This document shows positions 25,026-35,340 of a stretch of DNA of 64,000 nt, piece by piece. Below the pieces are notes generated by a model. It was not told the origin of the DNA. It saw only the letters and a list, made by a program, of their open reading frames with translations, and searched no databases. The stretch is from Comamonas thiooxydans (GTDB lineage: Bacteria; Pseudomonadota; Gammaproteobacteria; Burkholderiales; Burkholderiaceae_C), in NCBI RefSeq assembly GCF_000964545.1, contig NZ_BBVD01000004.1, positions 186,001 through 250,000 of the forward strand. The letters run 5' to 3'. The position numbers and the translations under genes are program-made. Position 1 is the first letter of the stretch. Every line of letters begins with the position of its first letter.

Positions 25026-26255
25026 TCAGTCGCGCCCCAGATAGCTCTCGGCCAGCTTCACCCAATACGAGGCAGTCACGGGCAGCAGGTTGTCGTTGAA
25101 GTCATAGGCTGCGTTGTGCACCATGCAGCCGCCCTCGCCCATGCCGTTGCCGACGATGAAGTAGTTGCCGGGGACCTGGTTGAGCATGATGGCGAAGTCA
25201 TCGCTGGCCTGCAGCGGCTGCAGATCGGGAATCAACCATGCTTCGCCGAGGAATTCGCGGGCCACACCGACTGCGAAATCGGTAGCCGCCTTGTCGTTCA
25301 TGACGGGCGGATAACGCCATTTGTAGTCCACCTCGGCCGTGGCGCGGTGAACTGCGGCCTGGGCATGGGCCATGGCCGTGATGCGCTCGCGCAATTGCTG
25401 GCGCACCTCGGGGCAGCGCGCGCGAATGGTCACGCGCAGCTCGCAGGTTTCGGGAATCACATTGGGCGCATCGCCCGCATGGATGGCACCGATGGTGACC
25501 ACCGCCATGTCGTTGGGGTCGATCTCGCGCGAGCGTATGGTTTGCAGCGCCAGCACCAGATGCGAGGCCACGACAATGGGGTCCACGGCCACATGAGGCA
25601 TGGCACCATGGCCGCCCTTGCCGCGGATGGTGATGATGGCCGTGTCCGAGCTGGAATACATCACGCCCGAGCGAAAGCCGAACTGCCCCGCCGGGTAGCC
25701 GGGCTCGTTGTGAAAGGCGTAGAGCGCATCGCAGGGAAACAGCTCGAACAGGCCCTGCTCCACCATCTTCTGCGCACCGCCATGGCCTTCCTCGGCGGGC
25801 TGGAAGATCAGATTGAGCGTGCCCTGGAGCTGGTTCTTGCGCCCTGCCAGCACCCTGGCTGCTGCCAGCAAGGTGGCCGTGTGCCCGTCGTGGCCGCAGG
25901 CATGCATCTTGCCGTCGTGACGGCTGGCATAGGGCAGGCCCGTGGCTTCACGGATGGGCAGCGCATCCATGTCGGCGCGCAGGCCAAGACGTTTGCCGAT
26001 GTGCTTGCCATTAGCATGGTCGCCGCAGCGCAGCGTCCCCACCACGCCGGTATCGCCCAGACCGCGATGGACCTCGTAGCCCCATCCGGCCAGCCTGGCG
26101 GCCACGATATCGCCCGTGCGGTGCTCTTCGTATGCCAGCTCGGGATGGGCATGCAGATCATGGCGCAGGGCCAGCATCTCGTGCGCGACGGCGGCCACTT
26201 CGGGCAGCACGGGCGGATGGATCTCGGCATGCACCGGGTTCAGAGGCGCGGCCAT
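25026..26255 (-). CDS. M20 family amidohydrolase (hippurate hydrolase-like)
   Basis: The 409-residue cytoplasmic metallo-amidohydrolase shows LRADMDALPI, HACGHDGHTATLLAAARVL, FQPAEEGHGGAQKM and GKGGHGAMPHVAVDPI, the usual metal and substrate motifs of the HipO/ILL2 group. Such enzymes cleave N-acyl or N-aroyl amino acids. It starts three bases after the Bug-protein gene ends, so the Bug protein may capture the substrate or product, with the phosphoribosyltransferase as third gene. Confidence 0.92.
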   Translation of the reverse strand: MAAPLNPVHAEIHPPVLPEVAAVAHEMLALRHDLHAHPELAYEEHRTGDIVAARLAGWGYEVHRGLGDTGVVGTLRCGDHANGKHIGKRLGLRADMDALPIREATGLPYASRHDGKMHACGHDGHTATLLAAARVLAGRKNQLQGTLNLIFQPAEEGHGGAQKMVEQGLFELFPCDALYAFHNEPGYPAGQFGFRSGVMYSSSDTAIITIRGKGGHGAMPHVAVDPIVVASHLVLALQTIRSREIDPNDMAVVTIGAIHAGDAPNVIPETCELRVTIRARCPEVRQQLRERITAMAHAQAAVHRATAEVDYKWRYPPVMNDKAATDFAVGVAREFLGEAWLIPDLQPLQASDDFAIMLNQVPGNYFIVGNGMGEGGCMVHNAAYDFNDNLLPVTASYWVKLAESYLGRD

Positions 26256-26258
26256 GGC

Positions 26259-27257
26259 TTATTCCGCCTGGATGTTGGCCGACTTCACGATCTGGGCATA
26301 GCCGGCTTTTTCCTTCTTCAGGAACTGGACAAAGCTGGCCTGGGTGCCGGAGCCGGGCGTGGCGCCGCCATCTTCCAGGCGCTTGCGCACATCGGGCATC
26401 TTGAGCACGGCATCGAGCTCGGTAGCCAGACGCGTGACCACGGCCTGAGGCGTCTTGGCGGGCACGAACAGCCCCGTCCAGGTGTTGAGGTCAAAGCCCT
26501 TGAGTTCGGCCGTCTCGCCAAAGGTGGGCACGGCGTGGATGGCATCGATGCGCTTGGCCGATGTCACGCCCAGACCTTCGAGCTTTTTCTGCTGGATCAT
26601 AGGCACGGCGCTCACGGTGGTGAGCATGCCCACATCGACCTGAGCGCCCATCACGTCGCTGGTGATCTGAGCACCGCCGCGGTAGGGCACATGCACCAGC
26701 TTGATCTTGGCGCGCTCCTGCAGCATTTCCATGGCCAGATGCAGCATGGTGCCCACGCCCGAAGTGGCATAGGTCAACGATCCGGGCTTGGAACGCGCCA
26801 GGGCAATCAGCTCGTTCAGATTGTGCGCCGGCAGGCCGGGTCGGGCCACGGCGACCACGGGTGCGATGGTGGTCAGCCCCACAGGGGTCAGATCCTTTTC
26901 GGCATCGTACTTGACGGCGGAATTCACCAGCTGGGCAATGCTGATGGGGCCGTCAAAGCCCATGAGCAAGGTGTAGCCGTCGGCCGGTGCCTTGACGGCC
27001 TTGCTCACCCCGAGCACACCGCCGGCGCCGGGCACGTTGTCCACCACGATGGACTGGTGCAGACGTTCACCCAGCTTCTGGCCGATCAGGCGCGCCGTGG
27101 TGTCCACATTGCCACCGGCACTGAACGGCACGATCAGCGTGATGGGCTTGGCGGCGGGCCAGACATCGGCGGCGGCAAGAACGGCAGGGGCGGTAAAGCC
27201 TGAGGCCAGCAAGGCAGCGGCGGCAACAAAGGAGCGGCGGGATGTGGACATGGGCAT
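26259..27257 (-). CDS. Bug-family tricarboxylate-binding periplasmic protein
   Basis: The second Bug protein in the window has 332 residues when started at 27257; an ATG at 27251 is an alternative. A signal peptide with twin arginine MSTSRRSFVAAAALLASG precedes AKPITLIVPFSAGGNVDTT, the Bug hallmark. IKLVHVPYRGGAQITSD follows. The RR-SF pattern hints at Tat export. It leads an operon with the amidohydrolase and phosphoribosyltransferase. No TctAB permease is nearby. Confidence 0.9.
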   Translation of the reverse strand: MPMSTSRRSFVAAAALLASGFTAPAVLAAADVWPAAKPITLIVPFSAGGNVDTTARLIGQKLGERLHQSIVVDNVPGAGGVLGVSKAVKAPADGYTLLMGFDGPISIAQLVNSAVKYDAEKDLTPVGLTTIAPVVAVARPGLPAHNLNELIALARSKPGSLTYATSGVGTMLHLAMEMLQERAKIKLVHVPYRGGAQITSDVMGAQVDVGMLTTVSAVPMIQQKKLEGLGVTSAKRIDAIHAVPTFGETAELKGFDLNTWTGLFVPAKTPQAVVTRLATELDAVLKMPDVRKRLEDGGATPGSGTQASFVQFLKKEKAGYAQIVKSANIQAE

Positions 27258-27513
27258 GCAGCAAGAATGCAGACAGACTGACGGCTCCAGGCCCATCCCG
27301 GGGTCGCCGCGTCGCTGTACTGGCCGGTAAATTTGAGTGTGCCCTCCGGCGGACGGGCAAGCTGGCAATTATCCCAGAGCACCTTGCGGGCTGCCATAAC
27401 AGGAAATACTTAGCAATCCTGATTCACCCTTTAAACCCAACGAGGTCTGCAGCGCCGGGCGCTAGGGTTCATGCCAAGCCGCCGGACACCGGGCCGCTCC
27501 AGAATCGGAACCC

Positions 27514-29316
27514 ATGCTCTCCCCCAGCCAAGTCATCGTTCTGGCCACGCCGGTCTTTTTCGCACTGATTGCCGTGGAATGGGCCATCAGCCTAAGACGC
27601 GGGCGCAATGCCTATGCGCTGGCCGATGCCATCAGTTCGCTGAACCTGGGCGTACTGAGCCAGACCAGCGCCGTCTTCACCAAGCTGCTGACGCTGGGCA
27701 TCTACACCGTCGTGGCCAGCCATGTGGCTCTGATCGAGGCCGATGCCTTCTGGCTCAGCCTGCCGGGCTGGCTGCTGGCCCTGCTGTTCTACGACCTCTG
27801 CTACTACTGGCTGCACCGCATGGGCCATGAAGTGGGCGTGCTCTGGGCCGCCCATGCCGTGCACCACCAAAGCCAGGCCTACAACCTCTCCACCGCGCTG
27901 CGCCAGACCAGCTCCGGCGCGCTGCTGGGCTGGATCTTCTATCTACCCATGGCCCTGGCCGGCGTGCCGCCGCTGGTGTTTGCCGTGGTAGGGCTGATCG
28001 ACCTGCTCTACCAGTTCTGGGTGCATACCGAGCAGGTCAAGAAGCTGGGCTGGTTCGACCGCTGGTTCTGCGCGCCCAGCAATCACCGCGTGCACCATGC
28101 CGTCAACGAGCGCTATCTGGACCGCAACTACGGCGGCATTCTCATCGTCTGGGACCGGCTCTTCGGCACTTACAAGACCGAGGACGACGAGGAGCCCTGC
28201 GTCTACGGAACGCGCGGCCTGCTCAAGAGCTGGGACCCGCTCTGGGCCAACTTCAGCGTCTACCGCCAGCTGGCGCATGACAGCTGGCATGCACGCAGCT
28301 GGCTGGACAAGCTTCGCGTCTGGTTCAAGCCGCCGGGCTGGCGGCCGGCCGATGTGGCGCAGCGCTTTCCCAAGCCCGCCTTCGACCTGGACGAGCACCG
28401 CATCATCTATGCCCCGCCCATGGGCACTGGGCTGCGCTGGTTTGCCGGCCTGCAGTTTGCAGCACTGGTTGCGGGCACTTCGGTCTTTCTCTGGCATGCC
28501 GATCAGTCACCGCTGGCCACCAATCTGATCTGGTTCGGCGTGCTGCTCACCGGGCAATGGGCTCTGGGCGCTGCCATGCAGGGACGCATCAGTCTGTGGC
28601 TGGCGCTGATGCTGCAAAGCGGCGCATTGGCCACGGCCACGGCAGCGCTGGGACTGCAGCCATGGCATTGGCTGTTCAAGCCTGCCACCATGGTTTTTGC
28701 TCTCATATGCATAGCTTCTTGCGGAAAGCAGAGCTCAAAAACTATAAAAAATCTGCCTCAAAAGCATGTTCATCTGCTGCTGGCAGCTATTGTTTTTTCC
28801 ATGGCTGGCGATGTATTCCTGATGCTGGACGGACAGCTGCCCACCAGTCTGTTCATTCCCGGCCTGGTCAGCTTTTTGCTGGCCCATGTCTGCTACGTTG
28901 CGCTATTCAAGCTTGATGTTGCCTGGTTTGCCGATCGCAGCGCACTGATGCTGGTGGCTGCGATCGGCGCCGCCATGTATGTCTTTCTCTGGACCCATGG
29001 CCTGCCCGCCGCCCTGCGTCTGCCCGTGGCCGCCTATGTCGGCGTCATCGCCCTGATGGCGGCCCAGGCCTGGGGACGCTATCGTCAACTGCGCAGCCGC
29101 GCCGCACTACTGACCGCCCTGGGCGCCAGCTTTTTCATGCTCAGCGACTCCATCCTGGCCATCAACCGTTTTGTGCAGCCGCTGCCCTGGTCCGCAGTGA
29201 GCGTGCTCGGCAGCTATTACGCCGCACAGGCCCTGATCGTCTGGGGCTGTGTGCGCCCATGGGCCGAGCCTGCAACCCACCAGGCCCCGGCGCAATTGCA
29301 ACTGAAAACCACCTAG
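27514..29316 (+). CDS. Fusion of alkylglycerol-monooxygenase-like and lysoplasmalogenase (YhhN) domains
   Basis: This 600-residue membrane protein joins two enzymes. Residues 1-300 are a fatty acid hydroxylase/sterol desaturase domain with iron-binding boxes H101-x3-H105, H114-x2-H117-H118 and H191-x2-H194-H195, and the DRNYGGILIVWDRLFGTY segment typical of alkylglycerol monooxygenases. After several membrane helices, residues about 395-590 are a YhhN/TMEM86 domain. D433 lies in SMAGDVFLML, then FLLAHVCYVALF, and D545 in GASFFMLSDSILAINRF. The first activity cleaves alkyl ether lipids, the second vinyl ether lysoplasmalogens, so ether-lipid breakdown is the natural inference. The linker around residues 395-425 comes from an AT-rich repeat. 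Confidence 0.85.
   Translation: MLSPSQVIVLATPVFFALIAVEWAISLRRGRNAYALADAISSLNLGVLSQTSAVFTKLLTLGIYTVVASHVALIEADAFWLSLPGWLLALLFYDLCYYWLHRMGHEVGVLWAAHAVHHQSQAYNLSTALRQTSSGALLGWIFYLPMALAGVPPLVFAVVGLIDLLYQFWVHTEQVKKLGWFDRWFCAPSNHRVHHAVNERYLDRNYGGILIVWDRLFGTYKTEDDEEPCVYGTRGLLKSWDPLWANFSVYRQLAHDSWHARSWLDKLRVWFKPPGWRPADVAQRFPKPAFDLDEHRIIYAPPMGTGLRWFAGLQFAALVAGTSVFLWHADQSPLATNLIWFGVLLTGQWALGAAMQGRISLWLALMLQSGALATATAALGLQPWHWLFKPATMVFALICIASCGKQSSKTIKNLPQKHVHLLLAAIVFSMAGDVFLMLDGQLPTSLFIPGLVSFLLAHVCYVALFKLDVAWFADRSALMLVAAIGAAMYVFLWTHGLPAALRLPVAAYVGVIALMAAQAWGRYRQLRSRAALLTALGASFFMLSDSILAINRFVQPLPWSAVSVLGSYYAAQALIVWGCVRPWAEPATHQAPAQLQLKTT
28697..28798. repeat. AT-rich interspersed repeat inside a coding sequence
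   Basis: A strongly AT-rich stretch lies in the linker of the fusion gene. It contains ATAGCTTCTTGCG at 28711-28723, which is the reverse complement of CGCAAGAAGCTAT at 11113-11125. Its right end, GCAGCTATTGTTTTT, resembles the reverse complement of AAAATCAATAGCTAC near 39127. The reading frame stays open, encoding a polar loop (CGKQSSKTIKNLPQKH). Confidence 0.65.
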
Positions 29317-29318
29317 GG

Positions 29319-29348
29319 TTGACCCTGAACCCGGTCTGGGCCGATAAT
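29319..29348 (+). promoter_or_regulatory. Sigma-70-type promoter of the mgtA leader
   Basis: TTGACC at 29319-29324 and GATAAT at 29343-29348 are near-consensus -35 and -10 boxes with an 18-base spacer. They begin two bases after the stop of the fusion gene. Transcription would start near 29355, about 1.1 kb before mgtA. No PhoP-type direct repeat was recognised. Confidence 0.7.
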
Positions 29349-29377
29349 TGCCAGATCGCAATTTCAGGAGTCCCCAC

Positions 29378-29443
29378 GTGGACAGTGCCAGTTCAACCAG
29401 TGATTTATCGCACGCCGCAATGGCTGCGAAGCTGGCCGACTGA
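29378..29443 (+). CDS. Leader ORF 1 of the mgtA transcript
   Basis: This 21-codon ORF starts at GTG, 6 bases after CAGGAG, and encodes (M)DSASSTSDLSHAAMAAKLAD. It begins about 23 bases from the predicted transcript start. A perfect seven-pair hairpin, GACTCCC/GGGAGTC at 29446-29466, starts three bases after its stop codon. That arrangement fits a regulatory leader peptide, although the peptide itself has no recognised homolog. Confidence 0.5.
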   Translation: MDSASSTSDLSHAAMAAKLAD

Positions 29444-29705
29444 CAGACTCCCCCGGATCGGGAGTCGTCATCGACCGCCCCGCATCCCTCGCCCTCGCGA
29501 TCCTCGCAACTTGCTGTTTGGCTTCCCGACCTTCGGGCCGCCCTGCCGTGCGCAGCACGGCTAGAGGCTTCAAGCTCGCAAGCTCTGCTCCTCACTGAGT
29601 TTTCGCGCCGCCATTCGCTCTGGTTTACCCCGACTCGTGGCTGCGCCAAAACGTTTGTGCCGCGCTGCCGCCTGGCCCGCTCCCTCAACCGATGAGGAGA
29701 ACGCC
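29444..29705 (+). ncRNA. Structured untranslated part of the mgtA leader
   Basis: This 262-base stretch has no convincing long coding frame but several perfect hairpins: GACTCCC/GGGAGTC (29446-29466), CCCGA/TCGGG (29525-29537) and GCCGTGC/GCACGGC (29545-29561). A mini-ORF at 29692-29709, ATG AGG AGA ACG CCA TGA, uses two rare arginine codons that double as the ribosome site of the next ORF and overlaps it by ATGA. A regulatory RNA role is inferred; no known riboswitch class was recognised. Confidence 0.45.
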
Positions 29706-29903
29706 ATGAGCAACCGCCTGACCCGCTCTCTGCACCAGCTGCGCCCCCTGCTGCTGCGCGCCCGCGCTATGCCCCGCCAGGCAGCGCCCGCCGCACCGGC
29801 AGCCTTGCCGCAAGCGCTGGAGCAGACGCTGGAGCTCGATGCACTGACCAGTTGGCCCACGCATCGCATCCGCAGCTTTCTGAGCAGCCGCAGCGTACGC
29901 TGA
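29706..29903 (+). CDS. Leader ORF 2, small basic protein
   Basis: The 65-residue product begins MSNRLTRSLHQLRPLLLRARAM after a clear GAGGAG site. It is arginine-rich and continues with an alanine/proline stretch (PAAPAALPQALEQ). The family is not recognised. It sits within the mgtA leader region, between hairpins and the MDPDP ORF. It may be a small protein in its own right or a translated leader element. Confidence 0.5.
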   Translation: MSNRLTRSLHQLRPLLLRARAMPRQAAPAAPAALPQALEQTLELDALTSWPTHRIRSFLSSRSVR

Positions 29904-29964
29904 GCAGCCTCGTCGCGGACCGACTCCGGCCCGCATTTCATTCACTTTCAACCAAGGAACACGT

Positions 29965-30090
29965 ATGGATCCCGACCCTAGTCGATCTTGCAGCGCGCCC
30001 TTCGCGGCGCACTGTCAGCCCATTGCCGTGCGTGTGACCCTCTTGGCTGCGCGCACGAACTGGAACCCCGTCCCGGGGTCGCGCGCCTGA
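29965..30090 (+). CDS. Leader ORF 3, MgtL-like peptide starting MDPDP
   Basis: The 41-residue ORF starts five bases after AAGGAA and encodes MDPDPSRSCSAPFAAHCQPI and 21 more residues, ending PGSRA. Its first five residues match the pattern of the enterobacterial MgtL leader, MEPDP. In MgtL, alternating acidic residues and proline destabilise translating ribosomes at low magnesium and switch on mgtA. Short hairpins (ACCCCG/CGGGGT, TGCCC/GGGCA) occur at and after its end. It is upstream of mgtA, though a further ORF lies between. A sensor role is inferred from this resemblance. Confidence 0.6.
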   Translation: MDPDPSRSCSAPFAAHCQPIAVRVTLLAARTNWNPVPGSRA

Positions 30091-30140
30091 TGCCCTAGCA
30101 GCGGCGGGCAGCTCCCGGGTCACCCCCAAGGAGTATGCCC

Positions 30141-30464
30141 ATGCAACGCCTCGCCTGGCTGCGCGTGCTGCAACGCAGCCGCCCCGCATCCCGCTTCAAT
30201 GACTCTACCCGCCACCATGGCCTGACCCATGCCGTGATCTCGGCACTGAGCGAGCGCCGCACCGATGTGCTGCGCCACCTGGTCGACCGCCATGCAGCGC
30301 CCCTCATGGCCAGCGCCATGGCCAATCTCAGCATCCGCCAGCGCGCCGATGCGCTGTCGCTGCTGACCCGCGAGCAGCGCAACCGCATCGACAACCAGCT
30401 GCGCGCCAGCCAGGTGCAGCAGCCCTGGACGCGATTGGGCACCTCCGGCAAGACGCTGCACTGA
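30141..30464 (+). CDS. Leader ORF 4, helical protein with faint MgtE N-domain resemblance
   Basis: The 107-residue product starts seven bases after AAGGAG; an ATG at 30135 is too close to the site. Its centre, VISALSERRTDVLRHLVDRH followed by MANLSIRQRADALSLLTREQRN, loosely recalls the repeated helices of the MgtE N-terminal magnesium-sensing domain. The resemblance is by eye and weak. It ends 12 bases before the mgtA start and is very likely co-translated with it, so a role in magnesium handling is plausible. Confidence 0.6.
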   Translation: MQRLAWLRVLQRSRPASRFNDSTRHHGLTHAVISALSERRTDVLRHLVDRHAAPLMASAMANLSIRQRADALSLLTREQRNRIDNQLRASQVQQPWTRLGTSGKTLH

Positions 30465-30476
30465 CCGGAGGCCGTG

Positions 30477-33224
<2,748 letters not shown>

Positions 33225-33287
33225 GCTCCGGGCCGCATATTTCATGAACCCAAGCACCTGTCCATAACCAATAACAATCAGAACTTC

Positions 33288-34007
33288 ATGCAATCCCTAC
33301 AGAACTTCAATCTGCTCGCCACGCTGAACACGGTGCTGTGTCTTCTCGTGGCCTTTGTCTGCGGCAGCATCATCGGCCTTGAGCGCCAGATACGCCAGCG
33401 CACGGCGGGCCTGCGCACCAATACCCTGGTCGCCGTGGGCGCGGCCGTGTTCGTCGACCTGGCCATGCGCGTCTCAGGCGCGGACGGCGCCACGCGCGTC
33501 ATCTCCTATGTGGTTTCGGGCGTGGGCTTTCTGGGTGCCGGCGCCATCATGAAGGAAGGAGCCAACATCACGGGGCTGAACACCGCCGCCACGCTATGGG
33601 GCTCGGCCGCCGTGGGCGCCTGCGCGGGCGCGGGCCTGCTGCCCGAGGCCGGCCTTGCCACCCTGTTCGTGCTGGCCAGCAACACCTTGCTGCGCCCCGT
33701 GGTCAACTACATCAACCGCCATCCCGTGGCCGAGCATGCCAGCGAGGCCACCTACTATGTCTATGTGATCTGCGGCCAGCAAGCCCAGGCCGATGTGCGC
33801 GAGGGCATGCAGGAGCTGCTGGAGGCGGCCAACTACCCGGTGCGCGCAGTCGAAAAGCACGAGATTCCGCCGCACAACACCGAAATCGAGGCCGAGCTGT
33901 TCGCCACGGCCGTGCATGCCGAGGAGCTGGACCAGGTGGTCACGCAGATCGAAGCCCTGCCCGGCGTGCTGCAGGCCTTCTGGAACGCCGGACCGCAGAG
34001 CAATTGA
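33288..34007 (+). CDS. mgtC: MgtC/SapB family inner-membrane protein
   Basis: The 239-residue protein has five N-terminal membrane helices with the family motifs CGSIIGLERQIRQRTAGLRT, GVGFLGAGAIMKEG and NTAATLWGSAAVG. A C-terminal ACT-like cytoplasmic domain follows from about residue 155. In Salmonella, MgtC limits the F1Fo ATP synthase and supports growth at low magnesium. It follows mgtA by 63 bases on the same strand, the reverse of the Salmonella mgtCB order. A repeat element follows it. Confidence 0.93.
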   Translation: MQSLQNFNLLATLNTVLCLLVAFVCGSIIGLERQIRQRTAGLRTNTLVAVGAAVFVDLAMRVSGADGATRVISYVVSGVGFLGAGAIMKEGANITGLNTAATLWGSAAVGACAGAGLLPEAGLATLFVLASNTLLRPVVNYINRHPVAEHASEATYYVYVICGQQAQADVREGMQELLEAANYPVRAVEKHEIPPHNTEIEAELFATAVHAEELDQVVTQIEALPGVLQAFWNAGPQSN

Positions 34008-34105
34008 TCCCCCCTGAGCCGCTGCGCGGCTTCCCCCAGGGGGACGACATCTTCGCTGCGGGGCGGCCCTTGCTCGATGTCTCTGGTTTGGGTTGCGCCA
34101 GTTTT
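34008..34105. repeat. Interspersed intergenic repeat, copy 2
   Basis: It shares GGGGGACGACATCTTCGCTG, CGGGGCGGCCCTTGCTCGAT and GTCTCTGGTTTGGG with the copy at 3921-4037, from which it differs at a few bases. Its entry segment CCCCCTGAGCCGCTGCGCGG parallels that of copy 1. It fills the gap between converging mgtC and ruvB, and its right end runs into the ruvB 3' end, so the ruvB stop may lie in repeat-derived sequence. Confidence 0.85.
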
Positions 34106-35198
34106 ATGCTGCATTGTCTCCGGGGGGCTGCAGGCCCAGGTGCCGGTAGGCGGCCTGGGTGGCCATGCGGCCGCGCGGGGTGCGCTGCAAAAAGCCCTGC
34201 TGGATGAGGTAGGGCTCGATCACGTCCTCGATGGTGCCCGACTCCTCGCCAATGCTGGCGGCGATATTGTCCAGACCTACCGGGCCGCCGTCGAAACGAT
34301 GCACCACGGCTTCGAGCAGCTTGCGGTCCATGATGTCAAAGCCCTGGGGGTCCACATCGAGCATGGCCAGCGCCTTGTCGGCAATCTCGCGCGTGATGCG
34401 GCCGTCGCCCTTGACATCGGCATAGTCGCGCACGCGGCGCAGCAGGCGGTTGGCAATGCGCGGCGTGCCGCGCGAGCGGCGCGCGATCTCGAAGCAGCCT
34501 TCCGCGTCAATCGGCGCATTGAGCAGTCCGGCGCTGCGCCTGACAATGCGCGAGAGCTCCTCCGAGGTATAGAACTCCAGCCGCGCCACGATGCCGAAGC
34601 GATCGCGCAGCGGGTTGGTGAGCATGCCGGCGCGCGTGGTCGCGCCCACCAGCGTGAATGGCTGGAGATCGAGCTTGATGGAGCGTGCAGCCGGGCCTTC
34701 GCCGATCATGATGTCTATCTGATAGTCCTCCAGCGCCGGGTAGAGGATTTCCTCGACCACCGGGCTCAGGCGGTGAATCTCGTCGATGAACAGCACATCG
34801 TTGGGCTCGAGATTGGTGAGCAGCGCCGCCAGATCCTTGGGTTTTTCCAGCACCGGGCCGCTGGTCTGGCGCAGGTTCACGCCCAGCTCGGCTGCGATGA
34901 TGTGGGACAGCGTGGTCTTGCCCAGGCCCGGCGGGCCGAACAACAGCACATGATCGAGCGCCTCGCTGCGCTTCTTGGCAGCGCCAATGAAGATCTCGAG
35001 CTGCTCTCGCGCCTTGGCCTGGCCCACATATTCATCGAGCTGCTTGGGGCGCAGGGCACGCTCCAGCGCCTCTTCGCCCTGGGACGAATGCCCGGCCGAA
35101 ACCATGCGCGGCGCAGCCGCCTCGGGGTCGGCGGCCGCGCTTCTGGCCTTGCGTGCAGGTGCGGGACTGGCCGCAAATTCGTCCACATGAATCGTCAT
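34104..35198 (-). CDS. ruvB: Holliday junction branch migration helicase RuvB
   Basis: RuvB is the hexameric AAA+ motor that drives Holliday junctions with RuvA. The 364-residue protein, started at MTIHVDEF, shows Walker A FGPPGLGKTT, Walker B LFIDEIHRLSP, VGATTRAGMLTNPLRDRFG with the arginine finger, and the C-terminal winged helix ending in PRGRMATQAAYRHLG. The start choice leaves an unusual alanine-rich N-terminal stretch of about 40 residues. ruvA lies 2.3 kb upstream on the same strand, with two unrelated genes between. Confidence 0.96.
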   Translation of the reverse strand: MTIHVDEFAASPAPARKARSAAADPEAAAPRMVSAGHSSQGEEALERALRPKQLDEYVGQAKAREQLEIFIGAAKKRSEALDHVLLFGPPGLGKTTLSHIIAAELGVNLRQTSGPVLEKPKDLAALLTNLEPNDVLFIDEIHRLSPVVEEILYPALEDYQIDIMIGEGPAARSIKLDLQPFTLVGATTRAGMLTNPLRDRFGIVARLEFYTSEELSRIVRRSAGLLNAPIDAEGCFEIARRSRGTPRIANRLLRRVRDYADVKGDGRITREIADKALAMLDVDPQGFDIMDRKLLEAVVHRFDGGPVGLDNIAASIGEESGTIEDVIEPYLIQQGFLQRTPRGRMATQAAYRHLGLQPPGDNAA

Positions 35199-35340
35199 GG
35201 CGGTGATTGTGCCCCAAGCATGACAGGGACACTGATTAAAAATACAGGGGAAAACAAAATCCCACAGTTGCAGTGCCCCACATTGACGGCCGGCCCCTGG
35301 CTTTGCGCACAATGACGGCAAAGATCCGAGGAGCTTTTTC

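Noticed and set aside
24969..27203. A 744-codon plus-strand frame opposite the amidohydrolase and Bug genes.
   Set aside because: It is the complement of two clear genes and has no family resemblance.
29107..29688. A minus-strand frame over the end of the fusion gene and the mgtA leader.
   Set aside because: It partly overlaps the well-supported fusion gene antisense and has no domain or ribosome site; the plus-strand leader features explain the region better.
29444..29705. The possibility that the mgtA leader holds an M-box or another named riboswitch.
   Set aside because: I could not match it to the conserved core of any riboswitch I know; only simple hairpins were evident, so I call it an unclassified leader.
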